Part shown: piece by piece, positions 18,004 through 26,813 of the stretch
Layout: the number at the start of each line of letters is the position of its first letter
Position numbering within the stretch: the first letter of the stretch is position 1
Assembly (NCBI RefSeq): GCF_023509475.1
Contig: NZ_JAKSDZ010000001.1
Location: 1-64,000, forward strand
Reading direction: 5' to 3'
DNA length: 64,000 nt
Source of the DNA: Aestuariirhabdus haliotis
GTDB lineage: Bacteria > Pseudomonadota > Gammaproteobacteria > Pseudomonadales > Aestuariirhabdaceae
Notes under the pieces: generated by a model
What the model saw: the letters and a program-made list of their open reading frames with translations, nothing else
The model's database searches: none
Told to the model about the DNA's origin: nothing
Position numbers and translations under genes: made by a program

Positions 18004-19512
18004 TCACACAGTGTCGATTGGAACACTATAAACCCTGATATTGTTGACTTTCCCTCTCACCTGCAACTTCCCCATGGGTATTAGCTGAAGTTGCTCTTTG
18101 AGGGAGTTACTGATCAACAACTTGGTTGCTTTAGAAATAAGGATAGAGGTGTCGTACTCCTTATTCAGATTTTCCAGCCTGGCGGCGATGTTAACGGCAT
18201 CACCATGCACGGTGTAATTCAACCGATCTTTTCCACCAATGGTACCGGCGAAGACTTTACCGGTGTTGATGCCGATTCGGGTAGGCATTTTATAGGTCGA
18301 TTTAAAGAGCTGTGTCGATAATAATTTCTGAATTTCAATAGCCGTTCGCAAGGCATCATCAGCGTGGTTTTTATCTCGGGCAGGTACGTTGTAGGTGATT
18401 AGCATGGCATCACCTTGAAACTGATTAATGATGCCGCCGTGTTTATTGATAATCGCCGTTAATAACGAAAAATATTCATTCAAAAGACTGGCGATATCAT
18501 CGGGTTGTAACTTTTCGCATAGAGAGGTAAAGCCTACAATATCGGTGTAAAGAATGGTGGCTTGTCGATACTGAGGTTTGTATTCTCCTTTACTTTTAAT
18601 AATCGTCGCGGCAACGGTTTCGGGAACATAACGACCAAAGGTTTCAACGATAAACTTTCGTTCATTAATTTTATCCATCATTTTATTAAAAGAACTCGCC
18701 ACAACACCGATCTCATCGTCGGTTAAAACAACGGCAGCAACGGTTTCATTGCCACTTGAGGTTTTCTCCATAGCATCTCGTATATTTTGCAGCGGTAGGG
18801 TAATTGATCGACAGATGAATACAACACTCACTATCGCAGCAACCAGCATTGACAAAATATCCAACAGAATGGCCTGTTTGGTGGTTAAGCCCTGTAACTT
18901 CCTGATCTCTTCAAAGTACCAGACATCGGTCAGAATCAAGCTTGAAGGAATGAGAATAATCGCGAACATACCCATTAACAAACGTATTACCAGTCGATGT
19001 TTAACACTGGGTATTTCCAGCTTGTATTCACGATGAAACCAGTTACGCGTATGAATAGAACTGGCAATACCAATAAAATAGGCATAGAGGGAAAACTGAA
19101 AGGCGTATAACAAGGAAAACCAGACAACAGAGAAATAGATTACAGGCATTAAACGTTCTTCCGCCGTTGCATCATCAAGCAGAAAATTTCCCATCGATAG
19201 GCTGGTAAGCACATAGGCCAGTGTGAGACAAAACACCCATACGGCATTTTTGACTGGTAGCATTTGAATATTTCTGGATAGCGTTTCTTGTGCGAGAGCA
19301 TCACCCATTTCACGCTTGCCAATATCCCTGAACAACCAAAGCCCACCGGACACATTGATTATTCCCAGAAAGGCAATACTCATCAGAATGGTTTGAACGA
19401 TCGAAGAGGTATTACCGGATATCAGCACGTAGAAAGTGCTGAAAGTGATATCAACAGCCAATAGCGTAAAAGACAAAAAAATGAAGTGCAATTGTGGCCG
19501 TAAGTTTTTCAT
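18004..19512 (-). CDS. Class III adenylate/guanylate cyclase with HAMP and membrane domain
   Basis: A protein of about 502 aa. The N-terminal region has about six membrane segments in two groups, followed by a HAMP linker (about 255-305; NIRDAMEKTSSGNETVAAVV). The C-terminal catalytic domain (about 330-500) is class III: metal Asp in LYTDIVGFTSL and GDAMLITYN, substrate region GGKDRLNYTVHGDA, and transition-state Asn and Arg in VNIAARLEN. It should make cyclic AMP or GMP in response to a membrane or envelope cue. The start at 19512 (MKNLRPQ) is preferred on membrane topology; 19584 would add 24 residues. No clear ribosome site for either. Confidence 0.88.
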   Translation of the reverse strand: MKNLRPQLHFIFLSFTLLAVDITFSTFYVLISGNTSSIVQTILMSIAFLGIINVSGGLWLFRDIGKREMGDALAQETLSRNIQMLPVKNAVWVFCLTLAYVLTSLSMGNFLLDDATAEERLMPVIYFSVVWFSLLYAFQFSLYAYFIGIASSIHTRNWFHREYKLEIPSVKHRLVIRLLMGMFAIILIPSSLILTDVWYFEEIRKLQGLTTKQAILLDILSMLVAAIVSVVFICRSITLPLQNIRDAMEKTSSGNETVAAVVLTDDEIGVVASSFNKMMDKINERKFIVETFGRYVPETVAATIIKSKGEYKPQYRQATILYTDIVGFTSLCEKLQPDDIASLLNEYFSLLTAIINKHGGIINQFQGDAMLITYNVPARDKNHADDALRTAIEIQKLLSTQLFKSTYKMPTRIGINTGKVFAGTIGGKDRLNYTVHGDAVNIAARLENLNKEYDTSILISKATKLLISNSLKEQLQLIPMGKLQVRGKVNNIRVYSVPIDTV

Positions 19513-19772
19513 AGGGACAGTTTTTATGCCTGTTGTGGTGTAACTACGGCTCGGGTGTATGACTATAAATAGCCCATCATGCACAATCCATCAATCGCAA
19601 ACCCTCAATATCAATAGCCAGGGCAATTGGCTAAGCCGTTGATTGTTATAGCGCCGATTAACGGATAAGCGCAAACGGCCTTTGGCCATTAGCCCCTTCA
19701 GGCTTTACCCAATGTCAGGATACCGCATTGTGTCGAATCTTATTATTTTCTGGATCTCTAACACTTACAAAC

Positions 19773-19795
19773 AAAAAAGCCCGCACTGGGCGGGC
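19773..19795 (-). terminator. Rho-independent terminator (second copy)
   Basis: Stem GCCCGC/GCGGGC with a 5-base loop, followed on the minus strand by six T. It lies 11 bases beyond the tRNA-Arg 3'-end relic at 19807-19830, mirroring the spacing of the real tRNA and its terminator. Confidence 0.75.
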
Positions 19796-19806
19796 ACTTT
19801 CAAAGG

Positions 19807-19830
19807 TAGCGCACCCTGGAGGATGAATCC
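19807..19830 (-). repeat. tRNA-Arg 3'-end relic
   Basis: tagcgcaccctggaggat matches the 3' end of the tRNA-Arg gene (tggcgcaccctagaggat at 19971) at 16 of 18 positions, then diverges. It carries no complete tRNA. Confidence 0.6.
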
Positions 19831-19935
19831 TAACGGCTTATGGCCGTTAGTCCCCTGCGGGCTTCGCTGCGCTCGTTTCAAAATGCTGTCGCATTTGGTC
19901 GAACCATCGTGGTTCGAACCTTTAATACCTATATA

Positions 19936-19960
19936 TAAAAATGCCCACTCGTGGCGGGCA
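19936..19960 (-). terminator. tRNA-Arg terminator
   Basis: The minus strand reads a 7-bp stem TGCCCGC/GTGGGCA (one G-T pair) followed by TTTTTATAT, 10 bases beyond the tRNA 3' end. Confidence 0.8.
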
Positions 19961-19970
19961 TTGTTGTATA

Positions 19971-20047
<77 letters not shown>

Positions 20048-20105
20048 GTAACAGGCGGGCTATGATACTGATCCGCTTCGTTGCCGTCCAGTCCCTTGCA
20101 GGCCG

Positions 20106-20786
20106 TCAGGGAATAGGGTTCGCAGCCACATTAGAACCAAACATGACAATAGCGTCTTCTGGCCGCCAGGGCGCGTACTTGCCCATCACCGCGCCAAATT
20201 CCGAGGATTCCAGCCCCCTGTCGAGCCATGCTACCAGCGCTGGATAGGGAGACTGATAAAACCATTCACGGTCTACATGGGCGAACTGACGAATAAAGGG
20301 CAAGATGGCCCAGTCTGCCAGCCCCCAGGCATCGCCCGACAAGGCCGGCTGTTGGCGCAGCAAAGTATCCAGGTGTTCTAGTGTACGCTCTCCCTCACGC
20401 CGGTAATCCTGTTCACTGCGTTCAGGGTAACGGTCGGCGTATTTATAGCGATCGAGCCAATATTTAAAGTCGTTGTCGTTATGTTCGACCAGTGCCTGTA
20501 CCCGGTCCTGTTGTGTCCGTTCCGGCAACCAAAGCCCTGGATCGCTCTGGGCCAGCGCCCACTGCATAATCTCCAGACTCTGTTCGATCACATGACCCTC
20601 GGGCAGTTGCAACACGGGGACCGTGGCCTTGGGCGAGATGGCCAGCAACTCTACTGGCTTATTGCGCAACACCACTTCGCGCAGCTCGACGCTGGTGCCA
20701 CTGACCCAGAGCGCCAACCGGGCCCGCATGGCATAGGGACAACGGCGAAAGGAATAGAGAATCGGTAGCGGGTTGGTTTCGTTCAT
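20106..20786 (-). CDS. Glutathione S-transferase-family protein
   Basis: A 226-residue protein with a thioredoxin-fold N-terminus (ILYSFRRCPYAMRARLALWV, with a Cys at the CPYA position) and the cis-Pro motif ATVPVLQLPEGHVIEQS, then a helical C-domain. The CPYA motif suggests glutaredoxin- or omega-like thiol chemistry rather than classical conjugation. It ends 59 bases from the tRNA gene. A PLD-like gene lies 8 bases upstream on the same strand, so they may be co-transcribed. Confidence 0.8.
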   Translation of the reverse strand: MNETNPLPILYSFRRCPYAMRARLALWVSGTSVELREVVLRNKPVELLAISPKATVPVLQLPEGHVIEQSLEIMQWALAQSDPGLWLPERTQQDRVQALVEHNDNDFKYWLDRYKYADRYPERSEQDYRREGERTLEHLDTLLRQQPALSGDAWGLADWAILPFIRQFAHVDREWFYQSPYPALVAWLDRGLESSEFGAVMGKYAPWRPEDAIVMFGSNVAANPIP

Positions 20787-20793
20787 TCTGCAA

Positions 20794-21543
20794 TTAGTTC
20801 GCCGGCGTCTTATGGGTTTTGATCAGGGTACGAATCTGCTCGGGATCGGCATGCTTGGGTCCGTATTGGCGCCACAGGAGTTCAAACTGGCTCATATAGG
20901 GTACAACCAATGCCGGGTCATCGGTGACCAGGATATTCTCCTGATTTTTATCCGAGGCACTGCGCGTCCAGTTGAAGCTGCCGTTGACCAGAATCTTGCG
21001 ATCGATCAGGGCAAACTTATTATGCATATGACTGGGCTCATCATCCATGCGCAGGGCCACCCCCCTGTCACGCAAGCGATCGATATCGCTGCCCCGATCA
21101 AAACTCTTGTCGTCATCGGTAATAATGCGCAGGGCAATTTTACGCCGTTGCGCCGCCAGAATCGCTTCGCTGATGCGATCATCGGAGATGGTGAATACGC
21201 AGATATCGAGACTGTGCTGAGCCCCCTGAATCAACTCGATCAGTTTCCGTCGACAGTCCTCGCCGGGACTGAAATAGACTTCGGCGGCTCCGCCCCGGTG
21301 GCTGTGGCTGTTGTCCAGAATGCGCATAATCGAACGCAACCAGCGCAACACGCTGCGGCCAGCCTTATCACCCGAAGGCAACGCCTGCTGGGCAAGATCG
21401 AAGGCCCGATTGCGGACAAAGTGACTCTGTTCGATATCAAGCTGCCCGAGTATAAGTCGCAACTCCTGCTTCTCCTTCGAGTCGATCCGAAAGTCAGCCA
21501 GACTGTCTTGTAACCACTGTTCGATCTCTTGGGTTTCCTTCAC
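20794..21543 (-). CDS. PLD-like phosphodiesterase, single HKD motif
   Basis: A protein of about 249 aa. One HKD motif is seen late in the protein (HMHNKFALIDRKILVNGSFN), preceded by the usual strand pattern HSLDICVFTISDDRISEAIL. With one motif it would work as a dimer, like Nuc-type endonucleases or cardiolipin-hydrolase relatives. About 100 N-terminal residues are helical and charged. The start is GTG at 21543, with aaggagc five bases before; the frame opens 36 bases earlier without a site. Substrate (DNA or phospholipid) not decidable here. Confidence 0.8.
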   Translation of the reverse strand: MKETQEIEQWLQDSLADFRIDSKEKQELRLILGQLDIEQSHFVRNRAFDLAQQALPSGDKAGRSVLRWLRSIMRILDNSHSHRGGAAEVYFSPGEDCRRKLIELIQGAQHSLDICVFTISDDRISEAILAAQRRKIALRIITDDDKSFDRGSDIDRLRDRGVALRMDDEPSHMHNKFALIDRKILVNGSFNWTRSASDKNQENILVTDDPALVVPYMSQFELLWRQYGPKHADPEQIRTLIKTHKTPAN

Positions 21544-21587
21544 GATAGCTCCTTCTTCAACCTCAGCTAACCTTAACACGCTTACTA

Positions 21588-21722
21588 GGGCACCTCTGAA
21601 TAATGTGAATGTTCTCTGTGTTGAAGCTCTTATCCAGGTCTGGACATGAATGGCGAGCTTCGCCTTGATAAAAGCGGTTTTCAGGCTCCGCAGAGAGCGA
21701 TTCGAATTGTTCAGAGGTGCCC
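21588..21722. mobile_element. 135-bp MITE with perfect 13-bp terminal repeats
   Basis: The ends gggcacctctgaa (21588-21600) and ttcagaggtgccc (21710-21722) are exact inverted repeats. Both flanks begin with TA, so a 2-bp target duplication is likely. The 109-base interior codes for nothing. Related solo ends lie at 16025-16036 and 31784-31796. Probably mobilised by an IS5-like or other TA-targeting transposase elsewhere in the genome; that link is inferred. Confidence 0.75.
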
Positions 21723-21949
21723 TAACAATCCGGGGGATGCAAACCTCAGAGGGCTGGCGTTAATGCCTCAACGTCATATCAAACGCACATCGATAACCCA
21801 CCGGGTTTTAACCTTTTCATTCACATATCAACCTTTGACATCGATCAGAATTTGATCTTTTTTATCGCGTCGATGGCTTGATTTTTTGGCGACTAAAATC
21901 ATATTAATTAATGCAGTCTCTATAAATTTTTCACGAAAAGGAGGCCGTC

Positions 21950-22480
21950 ATGAAATGGCAACAAGCATTACCCTGGAACTGGTTCAGTAACGAACAGCCC
22001 AACTCCGTGCCGGTTCAGCGCCAGGTACCCCAGCATCCATTAACTCAACTGCATCACGAAATGGATCGCCTGTTTGGCAACGCTTTTGCTGGCTTTGGTT
22101 TAAGCCCCTTTGAAGAGCGTGCCTTTCCCGAGCTGAAAGATGTGATGTTAAAACCCAACCTCGATATCAATGAAACGCCCGAAGTCTACAACATTACGGT
22201 AGAAGTTGCGGGTGTGGACAAGGATGATTTAAAAATCGAACTCGATGGCAATCTGCTCACCATCAAGGGAGAAAAGAAGCAGGAAAAAAACGAAGAGAAA
22301 GACAACTATCATTGCATCGAGCGCAGTTATGGATCTTTCCAGCGGGTGTTAACCCTACCTTCCGATGCGGATCCAAAACGGTTGAATGCGAACGTCGATA
22401 AAGGCGTACTCACACTGAGCATCGCCAAACTGGCGGAAGAGGATGAGCAGCGCCGTAACATCGAAATACAATCCTCCTAG
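21950..22480 (+). CDS. Hsp20 / alpha-crystallin small heat-shock protein
   Basis: A 176-residue ATP-independent chaperone that holds unfolding proteins in the cytoplasm. The alpha-crystallin domain runs from about 62 to 165 (KPNLDINETPEVYNITVEVA to NVDKGVLTLSIAK) and includes the conserved GVL motif. The N-terminus is the variable, aromatic-rich arm (PWNWFS) used for oligomers. The ribosome site (aaaaggagg) is strong. The AT-rich 150 bases upstream likely hold the promoter; I cannot assign a heat-shock sigma site with confidence. Confidence 0.95.
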   Translation: MKWQQALPWNWFSNEQPNSVPVQRQVPQHPLTQLHHEMDRLFGNAFAGFGLSPFEERAFPELKDVMLKPNLDINETPEVYNITVEVAGVDKDDLKIELDGNLLTIKGEKKQEKNEEKDNYHCIERSYGSFQRVLTLPSDADPKRLNANVDKGVLTLSIAKLAEEDEQRRNIEIQSS

Positions 22481-22665
22481 GTCGCATTTTATTCTATTGG
22501 AGGGGTTGGGCAGACGGTTGATTTTCCAGCTTATGGAAGTCGATGCCACAACCCCTCTTTTCCTGGCATTGCTTCTCCCGTAGCCTTTGCGCTCCTTTGC
22601 CGTTATGGTGACTCGCCAACATCGTCCATCGGGATGAACCATCACTCATTGCCACAGGAGCAAGC

Positions 22666-23016
22666 ATGCAGGATTTACTGGAGAAGCTACGAACGGCCCC
22701 CCAAACGGTCAGTTTCAAAGAGGTTCAGGATCAGATCGAACGCGATTATGAGTATCAACCCACAGCATTTAGCAACGGGCTGGGTAGCGACGCCCTGTCC
22801 AATGCCGCTGGCACCAACGAAGGCTCCTGCCGCATCTTTGCATTCGCCCGACTTAATCAACTGACTGAGGCACAAACCCTGGCCTGTTTCGGTGATTACT
22901 ACCGCGTCGATGTACTTGAAAATCCGCAGGGCGAAGACCATGGCAATATCCGTCGTTTTATGCGCGATGGTTGGCCAGGCATTGCGTTTGAAGGCACTGC
23001 GCTGACAAAAAAATAG
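22666..23016 (+). CDS. HopJ-family protein
   Basis: A 116-residue protein matching the HopJ family throughout (VSFKEVQDQIERDYEYQPTA, then NEGSCRIFAFARLNQLTEAQ, then NPQGEDHGNIRRFMRDGWPG). The name comes from a Pseudomonas type III effector, but the family is widespread in bacteria without such secretion systems and its role is unknown. Single gene, ending at a strong terminator. Confidence 0.9.
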   Translation: MQDLLEKLRTAPQTVSFKEVQDQIERDYEYQPTAFSNGLGSDALSNAAGTNEGSCRIFAFARLNQLTEAQTLACFGDYYRVDVLENPQGEDHGNIRRFMRDGWPGIAFEGTALTKK

Positions 23017-23039
23017 CCCGCTGAAACAGCGAGCTATTT
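23011..23039. terminator. Bidirectional terminator between hopJ and lipoprotein gene
   Basis: Stem AAATAGC(c)CGCTG / CAGCG(a)GCTATTT with a 3-base loop, A-rich on the left and T-rich on the right. It lies between convergent genes and can serve both. Confidence 0.8.
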
Positions 23040-23058
23040 AACCCAGTCTTCGAGCGGG

Positions 23059-23397
23059 TTACTGAGTCTTGATAGGGCTCAGTCCCTTGGCCCGATTGTC
23101 GATGGCATCGTCGAGATCAAAGTCACCCTGTTTCCAGCTCCCGGCCTGCTCGGCCGTAAATTTCTCTTCGGCCCACCTGGCGGCGTCTCTGGCCTCAAAG
23201 CCCTGGTCGCGCCAGGCCGCGGCCTCGGTCGCATTGAATTTGTACTCACCCCACATCTGGGCGGCTTCGGCACTGAATCCTGCAGACTTCCAGCTTGAGA
23301 TATCGTCTTCGTTCATGCCTTCCCAGGTGGCTTTTGAGGCACAGCCCGCCAGTACCAGCAGACAGAGCAACACGCCAACTTTCTGTAACATCTTCAT
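23059..23397 (-). CDS. Small lipoprotein with W-x-GF-type repeats
   Basis: A 112-residue protein with a signal peptide and lipobox (LLVLAGC, Cys about 19). The mature part repeats a roughly 16-residue unit about four times: SSWKSAGFSAEAAQMW, EYKFNATEAAAWRDQGF, EARDAARWAEEKFTAEQ, AGSWKQGDF. Each unit has a Trp, then a Phe, then an Ala-rich helix, so it is probably a small helical repeat fold facing the periplasm. Ribosome site aaggaagcg. Function unknown. Confidence 0.75.
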   Translation of the reverse strand: MKMLQKVGVLLCLLVLAGCASKATWEGMNEDDISSWKSAGFSAEAAQMWGEYKFNATEAAAWRDQGFEARDAARWAEEKFTAEQAGSWKQGDFDLDDAIDNRAKGLSPIKTQ

Positions 23398-23501
23398 TAT
23401 CGCTTCCTTAAATAATAGGGCTCATCGTATGAGCGCAGTATAGCAAGACTCGGGCTTCTCGGTAGTGTGATGATTGATAGCCTCGGCCACAGCCCATCCA
23501 A

Positions 23502-24791
23502 TTAAAAATACCAACCTAACTGCAGGGTTAAACGACTGTCACGACTCAGGTAACGGGATGCATTCGTGCCAACACCCGGCACCTGAATACCACCAAATTC
23601 GCTACCATCGGGTCCCAGCGGAATCTCCAGTGCCGACAACAAGCGCATCGATTGCGTCACATCGTATTCCACCACTAACTGCGCCAGGGCCGACGGTGAC
23701 TGCAAGCCCGCAAACAGATTGGGCGTCACGCGCAACAGGGGGGTGACTTCAACCGTCAGTGAGGTCGCCAGGTAATGACGACCCAGGGTATAGAGTTCAC
23801 CCCGAGCCAGACGCTCGGTCAGTCGATCATTGTTTTGGATCGATGCCAGGGAGGGTTCGCTGTCCAGTTCACCAAAGCCGTTGTAATAATACTCCAGGAT
23901 GGCGCTCATGTTTTTCTCCCAACCCACCCAGGACCAACTGAGACTGTTGACGAAGCTGACAACGGTTGAACTCTCACTGCGGCTCAGGGTGAGATCTCCT
24001 CGCCAGATACCCTCGCCAATATTGTGCAGCAAACCGACTCCCAGTATGTCGTCATCGAAATGCTGTGCCAGCAGCAGATCGACTTCGCCTTCTCCGTCAG
24101 AAAAGAAACCGTGATATTTCAACGCCTGGGAAGCTTGCTCGTTTTCAATCTGCTGGGTCAACGGATCACGACGTACCACCCAAACCAGTTGCAGATCGCT
24201 GCCGGTAGCACTCAACCATTGGCCGTAGAACATGTCGTCGCCATTTTTGTATTCCTTGTCGATGGCCGCCGGGTCGAAGGGGTTAAAAATATCCATGGGG
24301 GTATAAAACAGCCCGTTGCCCCAGCTGATGGCCTGACGCCCGATGCGGGCCACCCATTGCGGGCTGTGCCAGGCGACGCTCAGACGATCGAGGCGATGCA
24401 GACGCACTTCCCGATCATCTTCGTGGAAGGTTCGGGTCAGACGCATCAAACGCCGGTCATCATTGGGGGCACTGTCCGGTAACAGCGACAGGGTTGGAAA
24501 ACGGTTGCGCAGCTCCAGGCTATCTCCGTGCCTTGCCTGTAGCTGGTAATGCACATCGACGGACCATTGACCCTGGCGCTGATGGAACTTCAGCCGAAAA
24601 TCCGCGCCATGGTCTTCACTGTTATGGCCAAACGCCGGACGAAACAGGCTGCTGTCGGAATACTGCTCGGTGCTATACCGGTACTTGATATGGCCGCCCC
24701 AGTCGGCCGCTATCGCGGCAACCGGGCAAGCTCCCAATATCGATAACACAATGCCCTGCGAGACGATTTTTTTCAGGTAAGCTGGCAACAT
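23502..24791 (-). CDS. Outer-membrane beta-barrel protein of an ABC operon
   Basis: A 429-residue protein with a signal peptide (ending about CPVAAIA, residue 28). A beta-barrel-like alternation follows and ends in LTLQLGWYF; a terminal Phe is the BAM insertion signal. It is similar in style to alginate-export / DUF1302-like porins (RIGRQAISWGNGLFYTPMDI followed by FNPFDP). It is the last gene of the operon with a LolA-like protein, two permeases and an ATPase, so it probably forms the outer-membrane end of that export or lipid-trafficking route. Confidence 0.75.
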   Translation of the reverse strand: MLPAYLKKIVSQGIVLSILGACPVAAIAADWGGHIKYRYSTEQYSDSSLFRPAFGHNSEDHGADFRLKFHQRQGQWSVDVHYQLQARHGDSLELRNRFPTLSLLPDSAPNDDRRLMRLTRTFHEDDREVRLHRLDRLSVAWHSPQWVARIGRQAISWGNGLFYTPMDIFNPFDPAAIDKEYKNGDDMFYGQWLSATGSDLQLVWVVRRDPLTQQIENEQASQALKYHGFFSDGEGEVDLLLAQHFDDDILGVGLLHNIGEGIWRGDLTLSRSESSTVVSFVNSLSWSWVGWEKNMSAILEYYYNGFGELDSEPSLASIQNNDRLTERLARGELYTLGRHYLATSLTVEVTPLLRVTPNLFAGLQSPSALAQLVVEYDVTQSMRLLSALEIPLGPDGSEFGGIQVPGVGTNASRYLSRDSRLTLQLGWYF

Positions 24792-24816
24792 AAGTCAGGC
24801 AGTGTCTGTTTGAGAG

Positions 24817-25521
24817 TTAATGCGTTTTGTCTTCAACAATTTTACCATCCCGCATAATAATCTGCCGTTTCGCATAGGCCATTACACGTTGATCATGGGT
24901 GGCAATAATAAACGTCGTGCCATGGTTTTTGTTCAGGCTAACGAACAGGTCCATCAACTGTTCGGCGGTGTGTGAATCCAGATTCGCCGTCGGTTCATCG
25001 GCCAACACCAAACGAGGCCTGGAGGCTATCGCCCTGGCCACAGCAACCCGTTGCTGCTGGCCTCCCGAGAGCTGGTCAGGGCGTCGTTCCGCCATGCCCG
25101 CCAAACCCACTTCTTGTAACACTTGCATGGCAACTTTGCGGCGCTGGGCTTCCGACTGCCCTTGTAATTGCAAAATAAATTCAACATTCTCCCGCGCCGA
25201 TAACACCGGAATCAGGTTGTACGATTGAAATACAAAGCCAATATGATTAAGCCTCATATCGGCGAGTTGCCGGGAACTCATAGAGCTAAGATGCCGATCC
25301 GAGATTTCAATATCCCCCTCATCCACACGGTCGAGTCCACCAATCGCATTCAACAGGGTGGTCTTGCCCGAACCCGAAGGCCCACTGAGACAAAGTAGCT
25401 CGCCAGGCTTAACATCGAGGTCGACCCGATCCAGCCCCATAACACTGTGCTCACCCTGGGCAAAACGTTTGCATAATCCGCGACAGCTGACGGCGGTCGA
25501 TCTATTCAGAGTTTCCTTCAT
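24817..25521 (-). CDS. ABC ATPase, LolD/MacB type
   Basis: A 234-residue ATPase with Walker A GPSGSGKTT, signature LSGGQQQRVAVARA, Walker B VLADEPTANLD and switch His in IATHDQRV. The type pairs with FtsX-like permeases (LolCE, MacB) that pull lipoproteins or substrates from the inner membrane rather than importing. It lies between the second permease gene (71 bases) and the barrel gene (25 bases), with ribosome site ggtgaggc. Confidence 0.92.
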   Translation of the reverse strand: MKETLNRSTAVSCRGLCKRFAQGEHSVMGLDRVDLDVKPGELLCLSGPSGSGKTTLLNAIGGLDRVDEGDIEISDRHLSSMSSRQLADMRLNHIGFVFQSYNLIPVLSARENVEFILQLQGQSEAQRRKVAMQVLQEVGLAGMAERRPDQLSGGQQQRVAVARAIASRPRLVLADEPTANLDSHTAEQLMDLFVSLNKNHGTTFIIATHDQRVMAYAKRQIIMRDGKIVEDKTH

Positions 25522-25592
25522 GCCTCACCTTCTGAGCCCTTTCATCTTCCGGGTTAATGGATCATCTAAAGCTCTACGCACGCTCACCCCCT

Positions 25593-26813
25593 TTAATGAC
25601 TCGCCAGCGCTTTCAGGGGCTGCAAGCGCGACGCCCGCCAGGCGGGTAATAAGCTGGCCACGATACCCAGTATCAGCACCACCACATTTGCCAGCACCAG
25701 ATCCCCGATTCTTAACTGTGGGTAGAGCATGCTACCCGCTCCCATCATCTCCATGCCCCGGGAGACGATCGATATATCGATACCGTCGGCCATCCACTCT
25801 ATACAGGCAATGGCCAGCAGGTTACCCAGCAATAATCCCAGGGTCAGTAACAGCAAGGATTCCAGCAATACCTGCAAAAGGATAAGTCGGGGCCGCAACC
25901 CAAGCGCCATCATCAAACCCAGTTCGCGGGTTCGTTCAAACAGTGCCATCACCAGGGTATTTACCAGACCGAAGGAGAGCGCCAAAAACACCACCAGCAT
26001 CCAGATCAGCACAAAGCCATCCATCACCTTGAGCATGGTCGCCAGGTAGGTATCAAGCTCGGACCAGGAACGGGCCAACTGCTCCTCGGGTAATAAAGCC
26101 TGAAGCTGATCACGAACCACATCGGCCCGGGCGGCCTCCTGCAGCTGCAGGGCAATCTCCGATACCTGACCCTCAACCCCCAGCAGTTGCTGGGCTGTTT
26201 CGCGCCCCATAAACAGATAACGCTGCTCTACCCCCTGCAGGGTCGCACGGTAGATGCCCACTACGCGCAAACCACGATCCGCGATCTCATTACCGGGGCT
26301 TTGGCTCATCACCACGACCCGCTTGCCCAGGCGGGTCTGCAGCTGTCGCGCCAGCTCCTGCCCCATGACTACGCCGTTTTCACCGGCGCTCTCTAACCAG
26401 CGGCCTTCAATAACGGCGTCGGCGGCAAAGCTCAGCTGAGCCTCCATCTGCGGCTCAACCGCGACCAGATTGATACCCCGTGATTCCCGTTCGCTGCTCA
26501 CCACGGCGGGCACTCGGATGCGCGTGGACCAGGCGCGAATATCATTCTGTTGCAAACGCTGCAGCAGCGCCCCCCGGGGCGCCTGAATACGATTGTCGAT
26601 ACTGGGATCGTCCTGGTACTGCCAATGCTGAATCTGGACATGATCGACCAGGGTTTCGATACCGGTATCCAGCATCTGGGCGACCATGCCCCTGAGTAGG
26701 GCGGTCATAAAGATCATGGCCCATACCCCCAGTACGATCGCTACCAGCATGATCATTGTGCGACGGTAGTTACGCCATAGATTGCGCCAGGCCAGGGTCA
26801 TTACCAACCGCAT
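25593..26813 (-). CDS. FtsX-type ABC permease (second)
   Basis: A 406-residue permease in the MacB/LolC layout: one N-terminal membrane segment (MIMLVAIVLGVWAMIFM), a large periplasmic MacB-core domain (about 45-270), then three C-terminal segments with FERTRELGLMMALGLRP between the first two. Its start overlaps the stop of the preceding permease gene (TGATG). It forms a heterodimer with that paralogue, driven by the ATPase encoded downstream. Confidence 0.9.
   Translation of the reverse strand: MRLVMTLAWRNLWRNYRRTMIMLVAIVLGVWAMIFMTALLRGMVAQMLDTGIETLVDHVQIQHWQYQDDPSIDNRIQAPRGALLQRLQQNDIRAWSTRIRVPAVVSSERESRGINLVAVEPQMEAQLSFAADAVIEGRWLESAGENGVVMGQELARQLQTRLGKRVVVMSQSPGNEIADRGLRVVGIYRATLQGVEQRYLFMGRETAQQLLGVEGQVSEIALQLQEAARADVVRDQLQALLPEEQLARSWSELDTYLATMLKVMDGFVLIWMLVVFLALSFGLVNTLVMALFERTRELGLMMALGLRPRLILLQVLLESLLLLTLGLLLGNLLAIACIEWMADGIDISIVSRGMEMMGAGSMLYPQLRIGDLVLANVVVLILGIVASLLPAWRASRLQPLKALASH

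Larger units (their letters stand above)
19513..19970. other. Gap with duplicated tRNA-end/terminator units
   Basis: Apart from the tRNA and its terminator, this gap holds a degenerate second copy of the tRNA-Arg 3' end at 19807-19830 followed by its own hairpin at 19773-19795. It also holds two copies of an aacggc...ggc...ttag...ggctt motif (about 19673-19705 and 19832-19865) and a ggtcgaacca/tggttcgaacc hairpin at about 19897-19921. No gene. Confidence 0.5.
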
